A stretch of 64,000 bases of DNA from NCBI RefSeq assembly GCF_048569485.1, contig NC_134364.1, forward strand, positions 129,619,089 to 129,683,088. The letters are read 5' to 3'. The stretch is from Anomaloglossus baeobatrachus. Taxonomy: Eukaryota; Chordata; Amphibia; Anura; Aromobatidae. Shown piece after piece: positions 11,473 through 23,540 of the stretch (the stretch's first letter is position 1; every line of letters starts with the position of its first letter). A program made the translations under genes and the position numbers. Under the pieces are notes generated by a model that did not search any database, was not told the origin of the DNA, and saw only the letters and a list, made by a program, of their open reading frames with translations.

Positions 11473-13955
11473 GGGTGGAAACACATCTATGCGAGTAAAA
11501 TCGGTCCGACTGGGCTGAAAAAAACTCGGCTGATTTTAGTTCACGTTAGGTACGAGTGCAACGCAAGTGCGATGCTATTTCTGAATAAATTAATGATTTT
11601 ACTAGCGTGTGTAATGCGTATTTTTTACTATGTCATCTGCCATTCAGCGCTGCTACATGGCCGCTGACAGCAGACACAGACAGCCATGTAGCAGAGCTGA
11701 ATGGCAGATGACAGCAGACACAGACAGAGCCGCACAATCAGAATGAACTCGGGTTAACTTCCCCCGACTTCATTGTCATGCTGCGGCTCTGTCTGTGCCG
11801 CGTCCTGATTAGCGGTCACCAGTGAAGGGCTCACCGGTGACCACTAATCCCCCGAGTGACTGAAGTTAGCAGCCCTCTCTCACACTCACCGATCCCTGGC
11901 GCCGCGCTGCACGGCGTTCACACTGCTCCGGCGGCTTTTACTATTTTGAAAAAGCCGGCCGCTCATTAAACAATCTCGTATTCCCTGCTTTCCCCGCCCA
12001 CAGGCGCCTATGATTGGTTGCAGTGAGACACGCCCCCACGCTGAGTGACAGGTGTCTCACTGCACCCAATCACAGCAGCCGGTGGGCGGGTCTATACTGT
12101 GCAGTGAAATAAATAAATAATTTAAAAAAATGGCGTGCGGTCCCCCCCAATTTTAATACCAGCCAGATAAAGCCATACGGCTGAAGGCTGGTATTCTCAG
12201 GATGGGGAGCTCCACGTTATGGGGAGCCCCCCAGCCTAACAATATCAGCCAGCAGCCGCCCAGAATTGCCGCATACATTATATGCGACAGTTCTGGGACT
12301 GTACCCGGCTCTTCCCAATTTGCCCTGGTGCGTTGGCAAATCGGGGAATAAGGAGTTAATGGCAGCCCTTAGCTGCCACTAAATCCTAGATTAATCATGT
12401 CAGGCGTCTATGAGACACCCTCCATGATTAATCTGTAAATTACAGTAAATAAACACACACACATGAAAAAATCCTTTATTAGAAATAAAAAACACAAACA
12501 CATTCCCTCATTACCAATTTAATAAGCCCCAAAAAGCCCTCCATGTCCGGCGTAATCCACGGACCTCCAGCGTCGCTTCCAGCATGAAGGTGACAGGAGC
12601 TGCAGAAGACACCGCCGCTCCGGTCACCTCCAAGCAGCAACTGAAGACAGCCGCGCGATCAGCTGAGCTGTCACTGAGGTTAATCGTGGCCACCGCTGGA
12701 TCCTCCAACAGTGACAGCGGGTAACCTCAGTGACACCTCAGCCGATCACGCTACTCACCTCAGTTGCTGCTTGGAGGTGACCGGAGCGGCGGTGTCTTCT
12801 GCAGCTCCTGTCACCTTCATGCTGGAAGCGACGCTGGAGGTCCGTGGATTATGCCGGATATGGAGGGCTTTTTGGGGCTTATTAAATTGGTAATGAGGGA
12901 ATGTGTTTGTGTTTTTTATTTCTAATAAAGGATTTTTTCATGTGTGTGTGTTTATTTACTGTAATTTACAGATTAATCATGGAGGGTGTCTCATGGACGC
13001 CTGACATGATTAATCTAGGATTTAGTGGCAGCTATGGGCTGCCATTAACTCCTTATTACCCCGATTTGCCAACGCACCAGGCCAAATCGGGAAGAGCCGG
13101 GTACAGTCCCAGAACTGTCGCATATAATGTATGCGGCAATTCTGGGCGGCTGCTGGCTGATATTGTTAGGCTGGGGGGCTCCCCATAACGTGGAGCTCCC
13201 CATCCTGAGAATACCAGCCTTCAGCCGCATGGCTTTTTCTGGCTGGTATTAAAATTGGGGGGGACCGCACGCCATTTTTTTTAATTATTTATTTCACTGC
13301 ACAGTATAGACCCGCCCACCGGCTGCTGTGATTGGGTGCAGTGAGACACCTGTCACTCAGCGTGGGGGCGTGTCTCACTGCAACCAATCATAGGCGCCTG
13401 TGGGCGGGGAAAGCAGGGAATACGAGATTGTTTAATGAGCGGCCGGCTTTTTCAAAATAGTAAAAGCCGCCGCAGCAGTGAGAAAGCCGTGCAGCGCCGG
13501 GGATCGGTGAGTATGAGAGAGGAGGGGAAAATGACCGACAGACTGTGAGAGAGGGACAGAGATAGTGACAGACCGACAGAGAGAGAATAGAGACCGAGAG
13601 GGAGAGACCGACTGACAGAGAATAGTGATTGACAGACATTGGGAGACATCGCTCGTTTCCAGTGTTTTAGGAAACATGCGAGAAATGTATTTAGAAAATC
13701 GGATGTCACTAGGATGGTGTGAATGCCGTCCCGTGACATCCGATTTTTTACACGCTCCCATAGACTTGCATTGGAGAAACTCGCAGTAGAAACTCGCAAA
13801 AAAGCAGCATGCTGCGATTTTTTTTCTCAGTCCGATTCGGACTGAGAAAAAAATCGCAGATGAGAGCTGAATCATTCACTAACATGTGTCCGATTCCAAT
13901 GCGAGATTTTCTCGTATTGCTCTACTGCGAGAAACTCGCAAGTGAGAAGCAGCCC
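11473..13955. mobile_element. Large foldback MITE, 2.5 kb, TAA TSD
   Basis: It interrupts the hAT transposase codon for codon: TAA at 11470-11472 and 13956-13958, and removal of the element plus one TSD restores reading from QLAI into RESLQ. The interior is a huge palindrome, with about 11925-12700 complementary to about 12715-13480 and few mismatches. Its arms carry AATAAAGGATTTTTTCATG-type and CCTTATTACCCCGATTTGCC-type modules. The termini contain CGAGTTTCTCGCAG-type repeats and match each other only loosely. A GA-rich low-complexity tract lies at 13510-13630. No transposase is encoded. Confidence 0.88.
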
Positions 13956-16084
13956 TAAGAGAGAGTCTGCAAGAGGCACATGCTGGAAATCTGATTGCAA
14001 AAGTGAGGAAATTGGTTATTGCCACCAGAACCCCTAAAATTGAATCTATCTTGAAGACACGTGCTGGGAAAAGGGCAATTGTCGAACAAGCCACTCGGTG
14101 AGGCAGCACTTATTTAATGATTTGAGCGATTGCTTGAACTAAAACAGTTTCTTATAGATATGGCGAACCCTCAGGTAACTCTAAATGAAGGTCAATGGAC
14201 ACAGGTGGCTGAATTGAAGGAATTGCTTAATTGCACCATTTACCGTGACTAAAAAATTACAAGCTGAGGATTTAACTCCTGGCATTTTCATAAGGGAGTG
14301 GAAGAACTTGCTATTTTGCCTGTCCCAAAGAGGAGGTTGACATTTTTGCTTCAATGAAGCAGAGAGAGCCGCAGCTATTGGAAAATAAAATTCTTCTGGC
14401 AGCTGTTTATGTGGACCCAAGTCATCGTATACTGCTTGATGATCAACATTATACTAAAGGAAAATAAGCTCTGACTGAGGTAGCAGTCAGGATGAGCGGC
14501 TACAGGACTGCCAGGCGCAAGAGGACTTGGGGCCTGACAGTGCTACTGCTGCCATATCTTCATCCTCATCAGATGAGGAGTTTAACTTTGACAAGTATTT
14601 GGATGACATGGAGCAGGCAAAGCGTTGCCGCAAGGAAAAAGATTTCACTCCGTCTCCTATAGCAACAGATTGACCAGATTTCAGCAAAATTTTCATTTGC
14701 TCTGAAAGAAATAGAAAAATTCAACCGTTCATCAAAACTGACTGTGCATGTGGCAATTCCTCTATACCCGGAAATTGTTAGATGTTGCCCATGTGGTTAC
14801 GGCTTTGCTCCAACCCAAGTTACTGTAGAGAGGTTGTTCTCTAGCCTTATTAACATTATGAGGTCAGATTTGAGGTCATCTGAGGATCTGATGGAGGCAA
14901 CTCTATTTCTTACAACAAATTCATAGACTGCACAAATGTTATTTACTATGGTTTTGTTGAAAACTGTTTTTTTTGCCACTTACATAGTTTATTATATAGT
15001 GTTAGATATAATAGATAGATATCTATTATAGTGTATTACATATTTACAATTTATTACAGTTTTTTGTGTTCTAAAGTTGTATTCCAATAAATATATTTTA
15101 TCATAAACATGATTAAATTGTCTGATGTTCACATTGTACTACAATACATTTTTCACTTAAATATAAGCAATATATGTCAGAGTTGTGCAGTCTGAGTCGG
15201 TGCAAGAGAAATTGAGGAGTCGGAGTCGCAGGTTTGGCTTACCGACTCCACAGCCCTGATTAGAGCGCTCCCGTGAGTACGTCTCATGTGGTGCTGGATT
15301 GCCGTTCTGAGCTGCAAATATCTAAAGAAGTGACACCTAGCTATTAAACCTGGACTGGACCTGTGTAAAGGATAACAACATTTTGTTCATAGATCTCACC
15401 AAGAGAGTTAAGTAACCTTGTGCGAACTCCAGAATGTGGAGGATGGGTGACCTATCAGGGTGGAAAAATATACATTTTGCCATAGGGGCATTTCAGCTAC
15501 CGGAAAAGTGCACAACCCTTTTAGTCTGCCTCCATACCTGTAACGCCAATCTAAGAAGGGGCAGCAATCTGTGCGGTCTCAGTTCCTCCACTTCGAGGAG
15601 GCCAAGTAGATAACCCGTCCCCGCTGCATGAGCTAGATGCAGGGGCGTAACTACTGCAGTCGCAGCGGTCGCCATTGCGACCGGGTCCGGGCGTGTAGGG
15701 GCCTGCGGCCGCCCGGCAGATCAGTAGCCAGCTCCTTTCTGTGAGAGGAGCTGCACTGTTCTGCCGCAGACCACGCGGCGCGGCGGCCGCTATATGACCC
15801 GGTCGCCGCCGCTGACACCGGGCCCCCCCTGCCTGGTGTTAGCGGTGGCATCACCGCGCTCCCGTCACCGCGCTGATATTGCTTCCCCCGTGCCTGCGCG
15901 GTGATGTCACTCCTGTGCGACTGCTGTGTGTGGTGAGAGCACAGAGCGTAGGAGGACCGGAGCCACGGGGGAACGAGGACAGAAGTGTGGACGAGCAGCG
16001 GTGAAACAAGTAGAGATGAGGACAGAGCTGCGGTGGAAGGAGAAGAGAGGTGAGTTTTTTTTTTTTTTTATAAATCTGTGAGTA

Positions 16085-19000
16085 CAGGGGGACTCATGGG
16101 AGTCCTTTGGGGGGGCCTGGCTGCAGGGCACATGGAGTCCTTGAGGGGGGCCTGGCTGCAGGGCACATGGAGTCCTTGAGCGGGGCCTGGCTGCAGGGCA
16201 CATGGAGGCCCTGGGGGGGGGGTCCTGGCTGCAGGACACATGGAGTCCTTGAGGGGGGGCCTGGCTGCAGGACACATGGAGTCCTTGAGGGGGGGCCTGG
16301 CTGCAGGACACATGGAGTCCTTGAGGGGGGCCTGGCTGCAGGCAGGACACATGGAGTCCTTGGGGGGGGCCTGGCTGCAGGACACATGGAGTCCTTGGGG
16401 GGGGCCTGGCTGCAGGACACATGGAGACCCTGGGGGGCTGGCTGCATGACACATGGAGGCCCTGGGGAGGGGGTGGGGGCTGGCTGCATGACACATGGAG
16501 GCCCTGATGGCTGCAGGACACATGGAGTCCTTGGGGGGGCTTCTGCAGGGCACATGGAGTCCTTGAGGGGGGCCTGGCTGTAGGGCACATGGAGTCCTTG
16601 AGGGGGGCCTGGCTGCAGGGCACATGGAGTCCTTGGGGGGGGCTGGCTGCAGGACACGTGGAGTCCTTGAGGGGGGCCTGGCTGCAGGGCACATGGAGGC
16701 CCTGGGGGGGGGGGTCCTGGCAGCAGGACACATGGAGGCCCTGGGGAGGGGGGGGGGCCTGGCTGCAGGACACATGGAGACCCTGGGGGGCTGACTGCAT
16801 GACACATGGAGGCCCTGGAAAGGGGGGGTGGGCTGGCTGCATGACGCATGGAGGCCCTGATGGCTGCAAGACACATGTAGTCCTTGAGGGGGGCCTAGCT
16901 GCAGGGCACATGGAGTCTTGGGGGGGGGGGGGCTGGCTGCAGGGCACATGGAGGCCCTGGGGGGGGGGGTCCTGGCTGCAGGACACATGGAGTCCTTGAG
17001 GGGGGCCTGGATGCAGGACACATGGAGTCCTTGAGGGGGGCCTGGCTGCAGGCAGGACACACGGAGTCCTTGAGGGGCGCCTGACTGCAGGACACATGGA
17101 GTCCTTGGGGGGGCCTGGCTGCAGGACACATGGAGGCCCTGGGGGGGTCCTGGCTGCAGGACACATGGAGACCCTGGGGGGCTGACTGCAGGACACGTGG
17201 AGTCCTTGAGGGGGGCCTGGCTGCAGGACACATGGAGGCCCTGGGGGGGTCCTGGCTGCAGGACACATGGAGACCCTGGGGGGCTGACTGCATGACACAT
17301 GGAGGCCCTGGAATGGGGGGGTGGGCTGGCTGCATGACACATGGAGGCCCTGATGGCTGCAAGACACATGGAGTCCTTGAGGGGGGCCTAGCTGCAGGGC
17401 ACATGGAGTCTTTGGGGGAGGGGGGGGCTGGCTGCAGGGCACATGGAGGCCCTGGGGGGGGGGGGGTCCTGGCTGCAGGACACATGGAGGCCCTGGGGGG
17501 GGTCCTGGCTGCAGGACACATGGAGTCCTTGAGGGGCACCTGACTGCAGGACACATGGAGTCCTTGAGGGGGGGCCTGGCTGCAGGACCCATGGAGTCCT
17601 TGAGGGGGGCCTGGCTGCAGGCAGGACACGTGGAGTCCTTGAGGGGCGCCTGACTGCAGGACACATGGAGTCCTTGGGGGGGCCTGGCTGCAGGACACAT
17701 GGAGACCCTGGGGGGCTGGCTGCATGACACATGGAGGCCCTGGGGAGGGGGTGGGGGCTGGCTGCATGACACATGGAGGCCCTGATGACTGCAGGACACA
17801 TGGAGTCCTTGGGGGGGCTTCTGCAAGACACATGGAGTCCTTGAGGGAGGCCTGGCTGCAGGGCACATGGAGTCCTTGGGGGGGGGGCTGGCTGCAGGAC
17901 ACGTGGAGTCCTTGAGGGGGGCCTGGCTGCAGGGCACATGGAGGTCCTGGGGGGGGGGGTCCTGGCAGCAGACACATGGAGGCCCTGGGGGGGGGGTCCT
18001 GGCTGCAGGACATATGGAGACCCTGGGGGGCTGACTGCATGACACATGGAGGCCCTGGAAAGGGGGGGTGGGCTGGCTGCATGACACATGGAGGCCCTGG
18101 GGAGGGGGTGGGGGCTGGCTGCATGACACATGGAGGCCCTGATGGCTGCAGGACACATGGAGTCCTTGGGGGGGCTTCTGCAAGACACATGGAGTCCTTG
18201 AGGGGGGCCTGGCTGCAGGGCACATGGAGTCCTTGAGGGGGGCCTGGCTGCAGGACACATGGAGTCCTTGAGGGGGGCCTGGATGCAGGACACATGGAGA
18301 CCCTGGGGGGCTGACTGCATGACACATGGAGGCCCTGGAAAGGGGGGGTGGGCTGGCTGCATGACACATGGAGGCCCTGATGGCTGCATGACACATGGAG
18401 GGGGGGCTGGCTGCAGGACACATGGAGTCCTTGGGGGAGGCTGGCTGCAGGACACATGGAGTCCTTGAGGGGGGCCTGGCTGCAGGGCACATGGAGTCCT
18501 TGAGGGGAACCTGGCTGCAGGGCACATGGAGGCCCTGGGGGGGGGTCCTGGCTGCAGGACACATGGAGGCCCTGGGGGGTCATGGCTGCAGGACACATGG
18601 AGGCCCTGGGGGGCAGCCTGGCTGCAGGACACATGGAGTCCTTGAGGGAGGCCTGGCTGCAGGCAGGACACATGGAGTCCTTGAGGGGGGCCTGGCTGCA
18701 GGCAGGACACATGGAGTCCTTGAGGGGGGCCTGGCTGCAGGCAGGACACATGGAGTCCTTGAGGGGGGCCTGGCTGCAGGCAGGACACATGGAGTCCTTG
18801 AGGGGGGCCTGGCTGCAGGCAGGACACATGGAGTCATTGAGGGGGGCCTGGCTGCAGGCAGGACACATGGAATCCTTGAGGGGGGCCTGGCTGCAGGGCA
18901 CATGGAGTCCTTGGGGGGGGTCCTGGCTGCAGGACACATGGAGGCCCTGGGGGGCTGGCTGCAGGACACATGGAGTCCTTGGGAAGGCCTGGCTGCAGGA

Positions 19001-19345
19001 CACATGGAGGCCCTGGGGAGGGGGGGTGGGGCTGGCTGCATGACACATGGAGGCCCTGATGGTTGCATGACACATGGAGGGGGGGGGGCTGGCTGCAGGA
19101 CACATGGAGTCCTTGGGGGGGGCGTCTGCAGGACACATGGAGTCCTTGAGGGGGGCCTGGCTGCAGGGCACATGGAGTCCTTGAGGGGGGGCTGGCTGCA
19201 GGGCACATGGAGTCTTTGGGGGGTTGGCTGCATGACACATGATGACACATGGAGGCCCTGGGGGGGCTGGCTGCATGACACATGGAGGCCCTGGGGCGTG
19301 GGGGCTGACTGCATGACACATGGAGGTCATGGGGGGGCGGGCTGC
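16085..19345. repeat. GC-rich minisatellite, unit about 34-36 bp
   Basis: Roughly 90 tandem units of the type GGACACATGGAGTCCTTGAG followed by a run of 5-9 G, CCTGGCTGCA. Variants alternate GTCCTTGAG with GCCCTGGGG and GGACAC with ATGACAC. The unit rarely contains a stop in any frame, so long open frames on both strands are by-products. The G-rich strand has G runs about every 35 bp. Confidence 0.96.
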
Positions 19346-19785
19346 ATTATACATGGAGGTCTATGGGGCTGCATAATAAACATGAAGGACACCTTATACA
19401 TGGACTATATGGGTGCATTATACATGGAGGAATATGGGGCTGCATAACACAATATGAAGGTTTATGGGGCTGCATTGTAATACATATAGGACTATGGGGG
19501 CTACATTATAATATATGGAGGACTATAGAGACTACTTTATACCTGGAGGACTATGGTGATGCGTTATAAAACATGGAGGACTGTGGTGCAGTATAATATA
19601 TAGAGAACTATGGGTTGAATTATAATACATGGATGACTATGGGAAATGCACTATAATACCTGGAGGACTATGGAGGTGCATTCTAATATATGAAGGGTTA
19701 TGTGGGACCCTTTATACTATATGGAAGGCTATGTGGGGGCCATTATAGTATTTGGAGAACTATATACGAGGGGGGACAAAGATAC
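19346..19785. repeat. Diverged AT-richer flank of the same minisatellite
   Basis: Units such as CATGGAGGACTATGGGGCTG and GCATTATAATACATGGAGGA continue from the GC-rich array at similar spacing with the shared core GCTGCAT...ACATGGAGG. They look like the older form of the repeat from which the GC-rich variant expanded. Confidence 0.75.
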
Positions 19786-20002
19786 CAGCAGTGCATGGGA
19801 ATGGTTTGTGCTGCGGGAAAAAGGCTCTTTCCCTCAGCACCCAGCTTTCCCATGCTCTGCTGTACATCTGTCAGCACCCAGCTTTCCCATGCTCTGATAT
19901 GAGAAAGCTGGGTGCCGAGGACAAGATGGATATCAGAACATGGGAAAGCTGTGTGCTGATAGAGGGATTTCAGATCATGGGAAACCTGGGTGCTGAGGGT
20001 AA

Positions 20003-20582
20003 GGGGTACTTTGCACGCTGCGACATCGCTACTGCGATATCGTCGGGGTCAAATTGAAATTGACACACATCTGGCGCTGGTAACGACGTCGCAACGTGTA
20101 AAGCCTAGATGCGCCGATAAACAATCACAAAAGCGTCGTAAATTGGTGATCTGTGTAGCGTTGGTCATTTTATAATGTCGCACCAATAGGAGATAGGATG
20201 TCGTTCCTCGTTCCAGCTGGCAGCACACATCGCTGTGTGTGAAGCCGCAGGAGCGAGGAACATCTCCTTACCTGCCTCCACCGGCTATGCGAAAGGAAGG
20301 AGGTGGGCGGGATGTTTACGTCCCGCTCATCCGCCCCTCAGCTTCTATTGGCCGCCTGCCGTGGGACGTCGCTGTGACGCCGCACGACCCGTCCCCTTAG
20401 GAAGGAGGCGGGTCGCCAGTCAGAGCGACGTCGCAGGGAAGGTAAGTGCGTGTGAAGCTGCCGTAGCGATAATGTTCTCTACGACAGCTATCACAAGATA
20501 TCGCATGTGCGACGGGGGCGGGTACTATCGCGCTTGGCATCGCTAGCCGATGCTAGCGATGTCACAACGTGCAAAGTACCCC
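20003..20582 (+). mobile_element. Harbinger-like MITE family A, copy 2
   Basis: Inverted termini GGGGTACTTTGCACG with TSD TAA at 20000-20002 and 20583-20585. Internal sequence parallels the 10331 copy, including CCGCTTCTATTGGCC-type and AGCTGCCGTAGCGATAATGT blocks. It sits in the right arm of the hAT-like element, so it is younger than that element or came with it. Confidence 0.92.
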
Positions 20583-21334
20583 TAAGAGCCAAGTGTCAGC
20601 GTCATTATCCCGTACCTCGAGTGTCAGTGTCATTATCCCATACCCTGTGTCGGTGTACGTGGAGGGGGGGGGCCCCGGTCCAAATTTTACACCAGGGCCC
20701 ATCAAACTCTAGTTACGCCACTGGCTAGATGGCTCTTGGAGTTAGGCAAGCAAAAGCCAGGCATCCATGATATTGCCTTTAATTGACCTGCTAAATAATA
20801 GTAGAAAAAGTCTGGAAGCGCTGCCCCCCCATTTGTTTGGACCTATGCAGGGTGGTCAGTTTTAGGCCGGTTTCAGACGTCCGTGTTTTAGATACGTGTG
20901 ACATCTGGTGTTTTGTTTTTTTTTCTTTTTATACGAATGCCACGCATACCCATGTTCTATGGGCTACCTCACACGTGAGTGTTTTCACTCGCACCGCGTG
21001 GCCACACACACACAGAGACATGTCCGTTTTTTTTCTCTCCGTCAGCACTGATGTGACACGGCTGCACACAGATGTGATCCGTGTGAAATCAGTGTGACAC
21101 GTACCAGAGCAAACACATGTATGATGTGGCGCAGGGTGGTAGTCGTGGATGAGGTATTTGTCTGCCGCTACATGAAAATGGAGGTCCTGGCTGAGTGTGT
21201 GGTGTTGCACTCTGGAGGCGATACGCCTTTGCAGGCCGCATGTTGCCGATGGTTTGGGCTGGCCAGGACCAGATGGTGCACAGCTCATTGAGGGAGAGCA
21301 CAAGTTCATAAAAAATGTCATTTTACTGAACATA

Positions 21335-22986
21335 CAGTTAGGTCCAGAAATATTTGGACAGTGACACAATTTTCGCGAGTTGGGCTCTGCATGCCACCAC
21401 ATTGGATTTGAAATGAATTCTCTACAACAGAATTCAAGTGCAGATTGTAACGTTTAATTTGAAGGTTTGAACAAAAATATCGGATAGAAATTGTAGGAAT
21501 TGTACACATTTCTTTACAAACACTCCACATTTTAGGAGGTCAAAAGTAATTGGACAAATAAACCAAACCCAAACAAAATATTTTTATTTTCAATATTTTG
21601 TTGCGAATCCTTTGGAGGCAATCACTGCCTTAAGTCTGGAACCCATGGACATCACCAAATGCTGGGTTTCCTCCTTCTTAATGCTTTGCCAGGCCTTTAC
21701 AGCCGCAGCCTTCAGGTCTTGCTTGTTTGTGGGTCTTTCCGTCTTAAGTCTGGATTTGAGCAAGTGAAATGCATGCTCAATTGGGTTAAGATCTGGTGAT
21801 TGACTTGGCCATTGCAGAATGTTCCACTTTTTTGCACTCATGAACTCCTGGGTAGCTTTGGCTGTATGCTTGGGGTCATTGTCCATCTGTACTATGAAGC
21901 ACCGTCCGATCAACTTTGCGGCATTTGGCTGAATCTGGGCTGAAAGTATATCCCGGTACACTTCAGAATTCATCCGGCTACTCTTGTCTGCTGTTATGTC
22001 ATAAATAAACACAAGTGACTCAGTGCCATTGAAAGCCATGCATGCCCATGCCATCACGTTGCCTCCACCATGTTTTACAGAGGATGTGGTGTGCCTTGGA
22101 TCATGTGCCGTTCCCTTTCTTCTCCAAACTTTTTTCTTTCCATCATTCTGGTACAGGTTGATCTTTGTCTCCTCTGTCCATAGAATACTTTTCCAGAACT
22201 GAGCTGGCTTCATGAGGTGTTTTTCAGCAAATTTAACTCTGGCCTCTCTATTTTTGGAATTGATGAATGGTTTGCATCTAGATGTGAACCCTTTGTATTT
22301 ACTTTCATGGAGTCTTCTCTTTACTGTTGACTTAGAGACAGATACACCTACTTCACTGAGAGTGTTCTGGACTTCAGTTGATGTTGTGAACGGGTTGTTC
22401 TTCACCAAAGAAAGTATGCGGCGATCATCCACCACTGTTGTCATCCGTGGATGCCCAGGCCTTTTTGAGTTCCCAAGCTCACCAGTCAATTCCTTTTTTC
22501 TCAGAATGTACCCGACTGTTGATTTTGCTACTCCAAGCATGTCTGCTATCTCTCTGATGGATTTTTTCTTTTTTTTCAGCCTCAGGATGTTCTGCTTCAC
22601 CTCAATTGAGAGTTCCTTAGACCGAATGTTGTCTGGTCACAGCAACAGCTTCCAAATGCAAAACCACACACCTGTAATCAACCACAGACCTTTTAACTAC
22701 TTCATTGATTACAGGTTAACGAGGGAGACGCCTTCAGAGTTAATTGCAGCCCTTAGAGTCCCTTGTCCAATTACTTTTGGTCCCTTTAAAAAGAGGAGGC
22801 TATGCATTACAGAGCTGTGATTCCTAAACCCTTTCTCCGATTTGGATGTGAAAACTCTCATATTGCAGCTGGGAGTGTGCACTTTCAGCCCATATTATAT
22901 ATAGAATTGTATTTCTGAACATGTTTTTGTAAACAGCTAAAATAACAAAACTTGTGTCACTGTCCAAATATTTCTGGACCTAACTG
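21335..22986 (-). mobile_element. Tc1-like transposon, 1652 bp, nearly intact
   Basis: Inverted termini CAGTTAGGTCCAGAAATATT with the complement at the other end, flanked by TA dinucleotides at 21333-21334 and 22987-22988. It contains a single transposase gene on the minus strand. Very similar Tc1-like elements are widespread in fish and amphibians (established for Tc1-like elements in general). The preserved length suggests a fairly recent insertion. Confidence 0.96.
21590..22636 (-). pseudogene. Tc1-like (DD34E) transposase, full-length but probably inactive
   Basis: An open frame of 336 codons from 22600 extends upstream without stop to about 22636. Order of domains: paired HTH DNA-binding region (SIREIADMLGVAKSTVGYI and a second HTH near SVSKSTVKRRL), then the catalytic domain. 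The second Asp is in QMDNDPKHT and the Glu in SPDLNPIEHAFHLLK, exactly 34 residues apart. The position of the first catalytic Asp, normally in WTDET or WSDET, reads WTEET, an Asp-to-Glu change. No ATG lies in frame between the upstream TGA and the SKELS motif; the expected start position reads ATT. The protein is therefore probably neither initiated normally nor catalytic. Confidence 0.92.
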
Positions 22987-23099
22987 TAAACTTGTCAACA
23001 CCAAGGCACATTAGATAGTGGACACAAATCTTCTTACATGTGTCAGTGTCAGAGGATCATTAAGCACAACCTTCAGTTCAGTTGTTCCAACCTCCATGA

Positions 23100-23540
23100 G
23101 GGTATGTGCGCACGTTGCTTTTTACCTGCTTTTTACCTGCTTTTTTGCTGCTTTTTCTTCTGCGCTGTTTAATGCCAAAATGGATGTGTTCTTCTATTCA
23201 AGCAAAGTCTATGGGAATTTGGGTTTCTTGTTCACACTATGTTGTTCAAAATGCTGCCTTTTTGTGGCAGAACTTTGGTCAAAAACTCAGCTTTGCAGTG
23301 CAAAACCCAAATGGCAAAAACAATTGACATGTTGCTTCTTTGAAAAGCTGAGTTTTTGACCAAAGTTCTGCCTCAAAAAGGCAGCATTTTGAACAACATA
23401 GTGTGAACAAGAAACCCAAATTTCCATAGACTTTGCTTGAATAGAAGAACACATCCATTTTGGCATTAAACAGCGCAGAAGAAACAGCAGCAAAAAAGCA
23501 GGTAAAAAGGGTATGTGCGCACGTTGCTTTTTACCTGCTA
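23100..23540. mobile_element. Foldback MITE with GGTATGTGCGCACG terminus
   Basis: About 23115-23330 is complementary to about 23335-23505, giving a hairpin with arms near 170-200 bp. The terminus GGTATGTGCGCACGTTGC appears at 23100 and again in the same orientation at about 23510, so the right end has been rearranged. It lies inside the 4.2-kb element. From 23545 to 24010 I see no recognisable feature. Confidence 0.8.

Larger units (their letters stand above)
9888..14926 (+). pseudogene. hAT transposase with BED zinc finger, inactivated
   Basis: The N-terminal part (9888-10112, 74 residues open) reads as a BED finger: FTVTKDEKYFVCQC, then SNLKRH. The frame then shifts, and a second frame continues into QHFHPGVFKDL. 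The next block (10234 onward) reads TADMFKRPLIQL. It is interrupted by the 561-bp MITE and resumes as NGKMARKFGVYLERESIRKL, followed by KMDACTRHRVNYL. The RNase H-fold region ends in HHMRCVVHTLQLAIR at the 2.5-kb MITE and resumes after it with ESLQEAHAGNLIAKVRKL. The C-terminal hAT dimerisation block (about 14808-14926) reads PTQVTVERLFSSL and DLRSSEDLMEATLFL. Apart from the two MITEs there are several frameshifts and stops, so no functional protein is expected. Confidence 0.88.
8197..15258 (+). mobile_element. hAT DNA transposon with BED-finger transposase, decayed, carrying nested insertions
   Basis: Ends are CAGGGCTGTGAAGTC at the left and GACTCCACAGCCCTG at the right, near-perfect inverted termini. 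The perfect 8-bp duplication ATTAGAGC lies at 8189-8196 and 15259-15266, the TSD length expected for hAT. Subterminal repeats of the 'gactccgactcc' type occur at both ends. The transposase runs left to right but is interrupted by MITEs at 10331-10891 and 11473-13955. A Tc1-type MITE (9442-9799) and a 27-bp minisatellite lie in the left non-coding part. It inserted into the LINE. Confidence 0.95.
15640..20723. mobile_element. Non-autonomous hAT-like element carrying a large minisatellite
   Basis: Ends are CAGGGGCGTAACTAC and GTTACGCCACTG, flanked by the 8-bp duplication GCTAGATG (15632-15639 and 20724-20731). No transposase is visible. The left part (15660-16060) is GC-rich unique sequence. 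The centre is a minisatellite (16085-19780). The right part holds a family A MITE (20003-20582). The element is inserted in the LINE, about 380 bp of LINE away from the 7-kb hAT. Confidence 0.93.

Noticed and set aside
13510-13640. GA-rich tract as an independent microsatellite
   Set aside because: A matching tract occurs at the equivalent place (35415-35490) in the related intron element, so it is part of the shared module.
15907-19354. Very long open frames (up to about 885 codons) on the minus strand and several on the plus strand
   Set aside because: They run entirely over a minisatellite whose unit seldom contains stops in any frame; composition is a repeated peptide and both strands are open.
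22212-22820. 202-codon plus-strand frame
   Set aside because: It is antisense to the Tc1 transposase.
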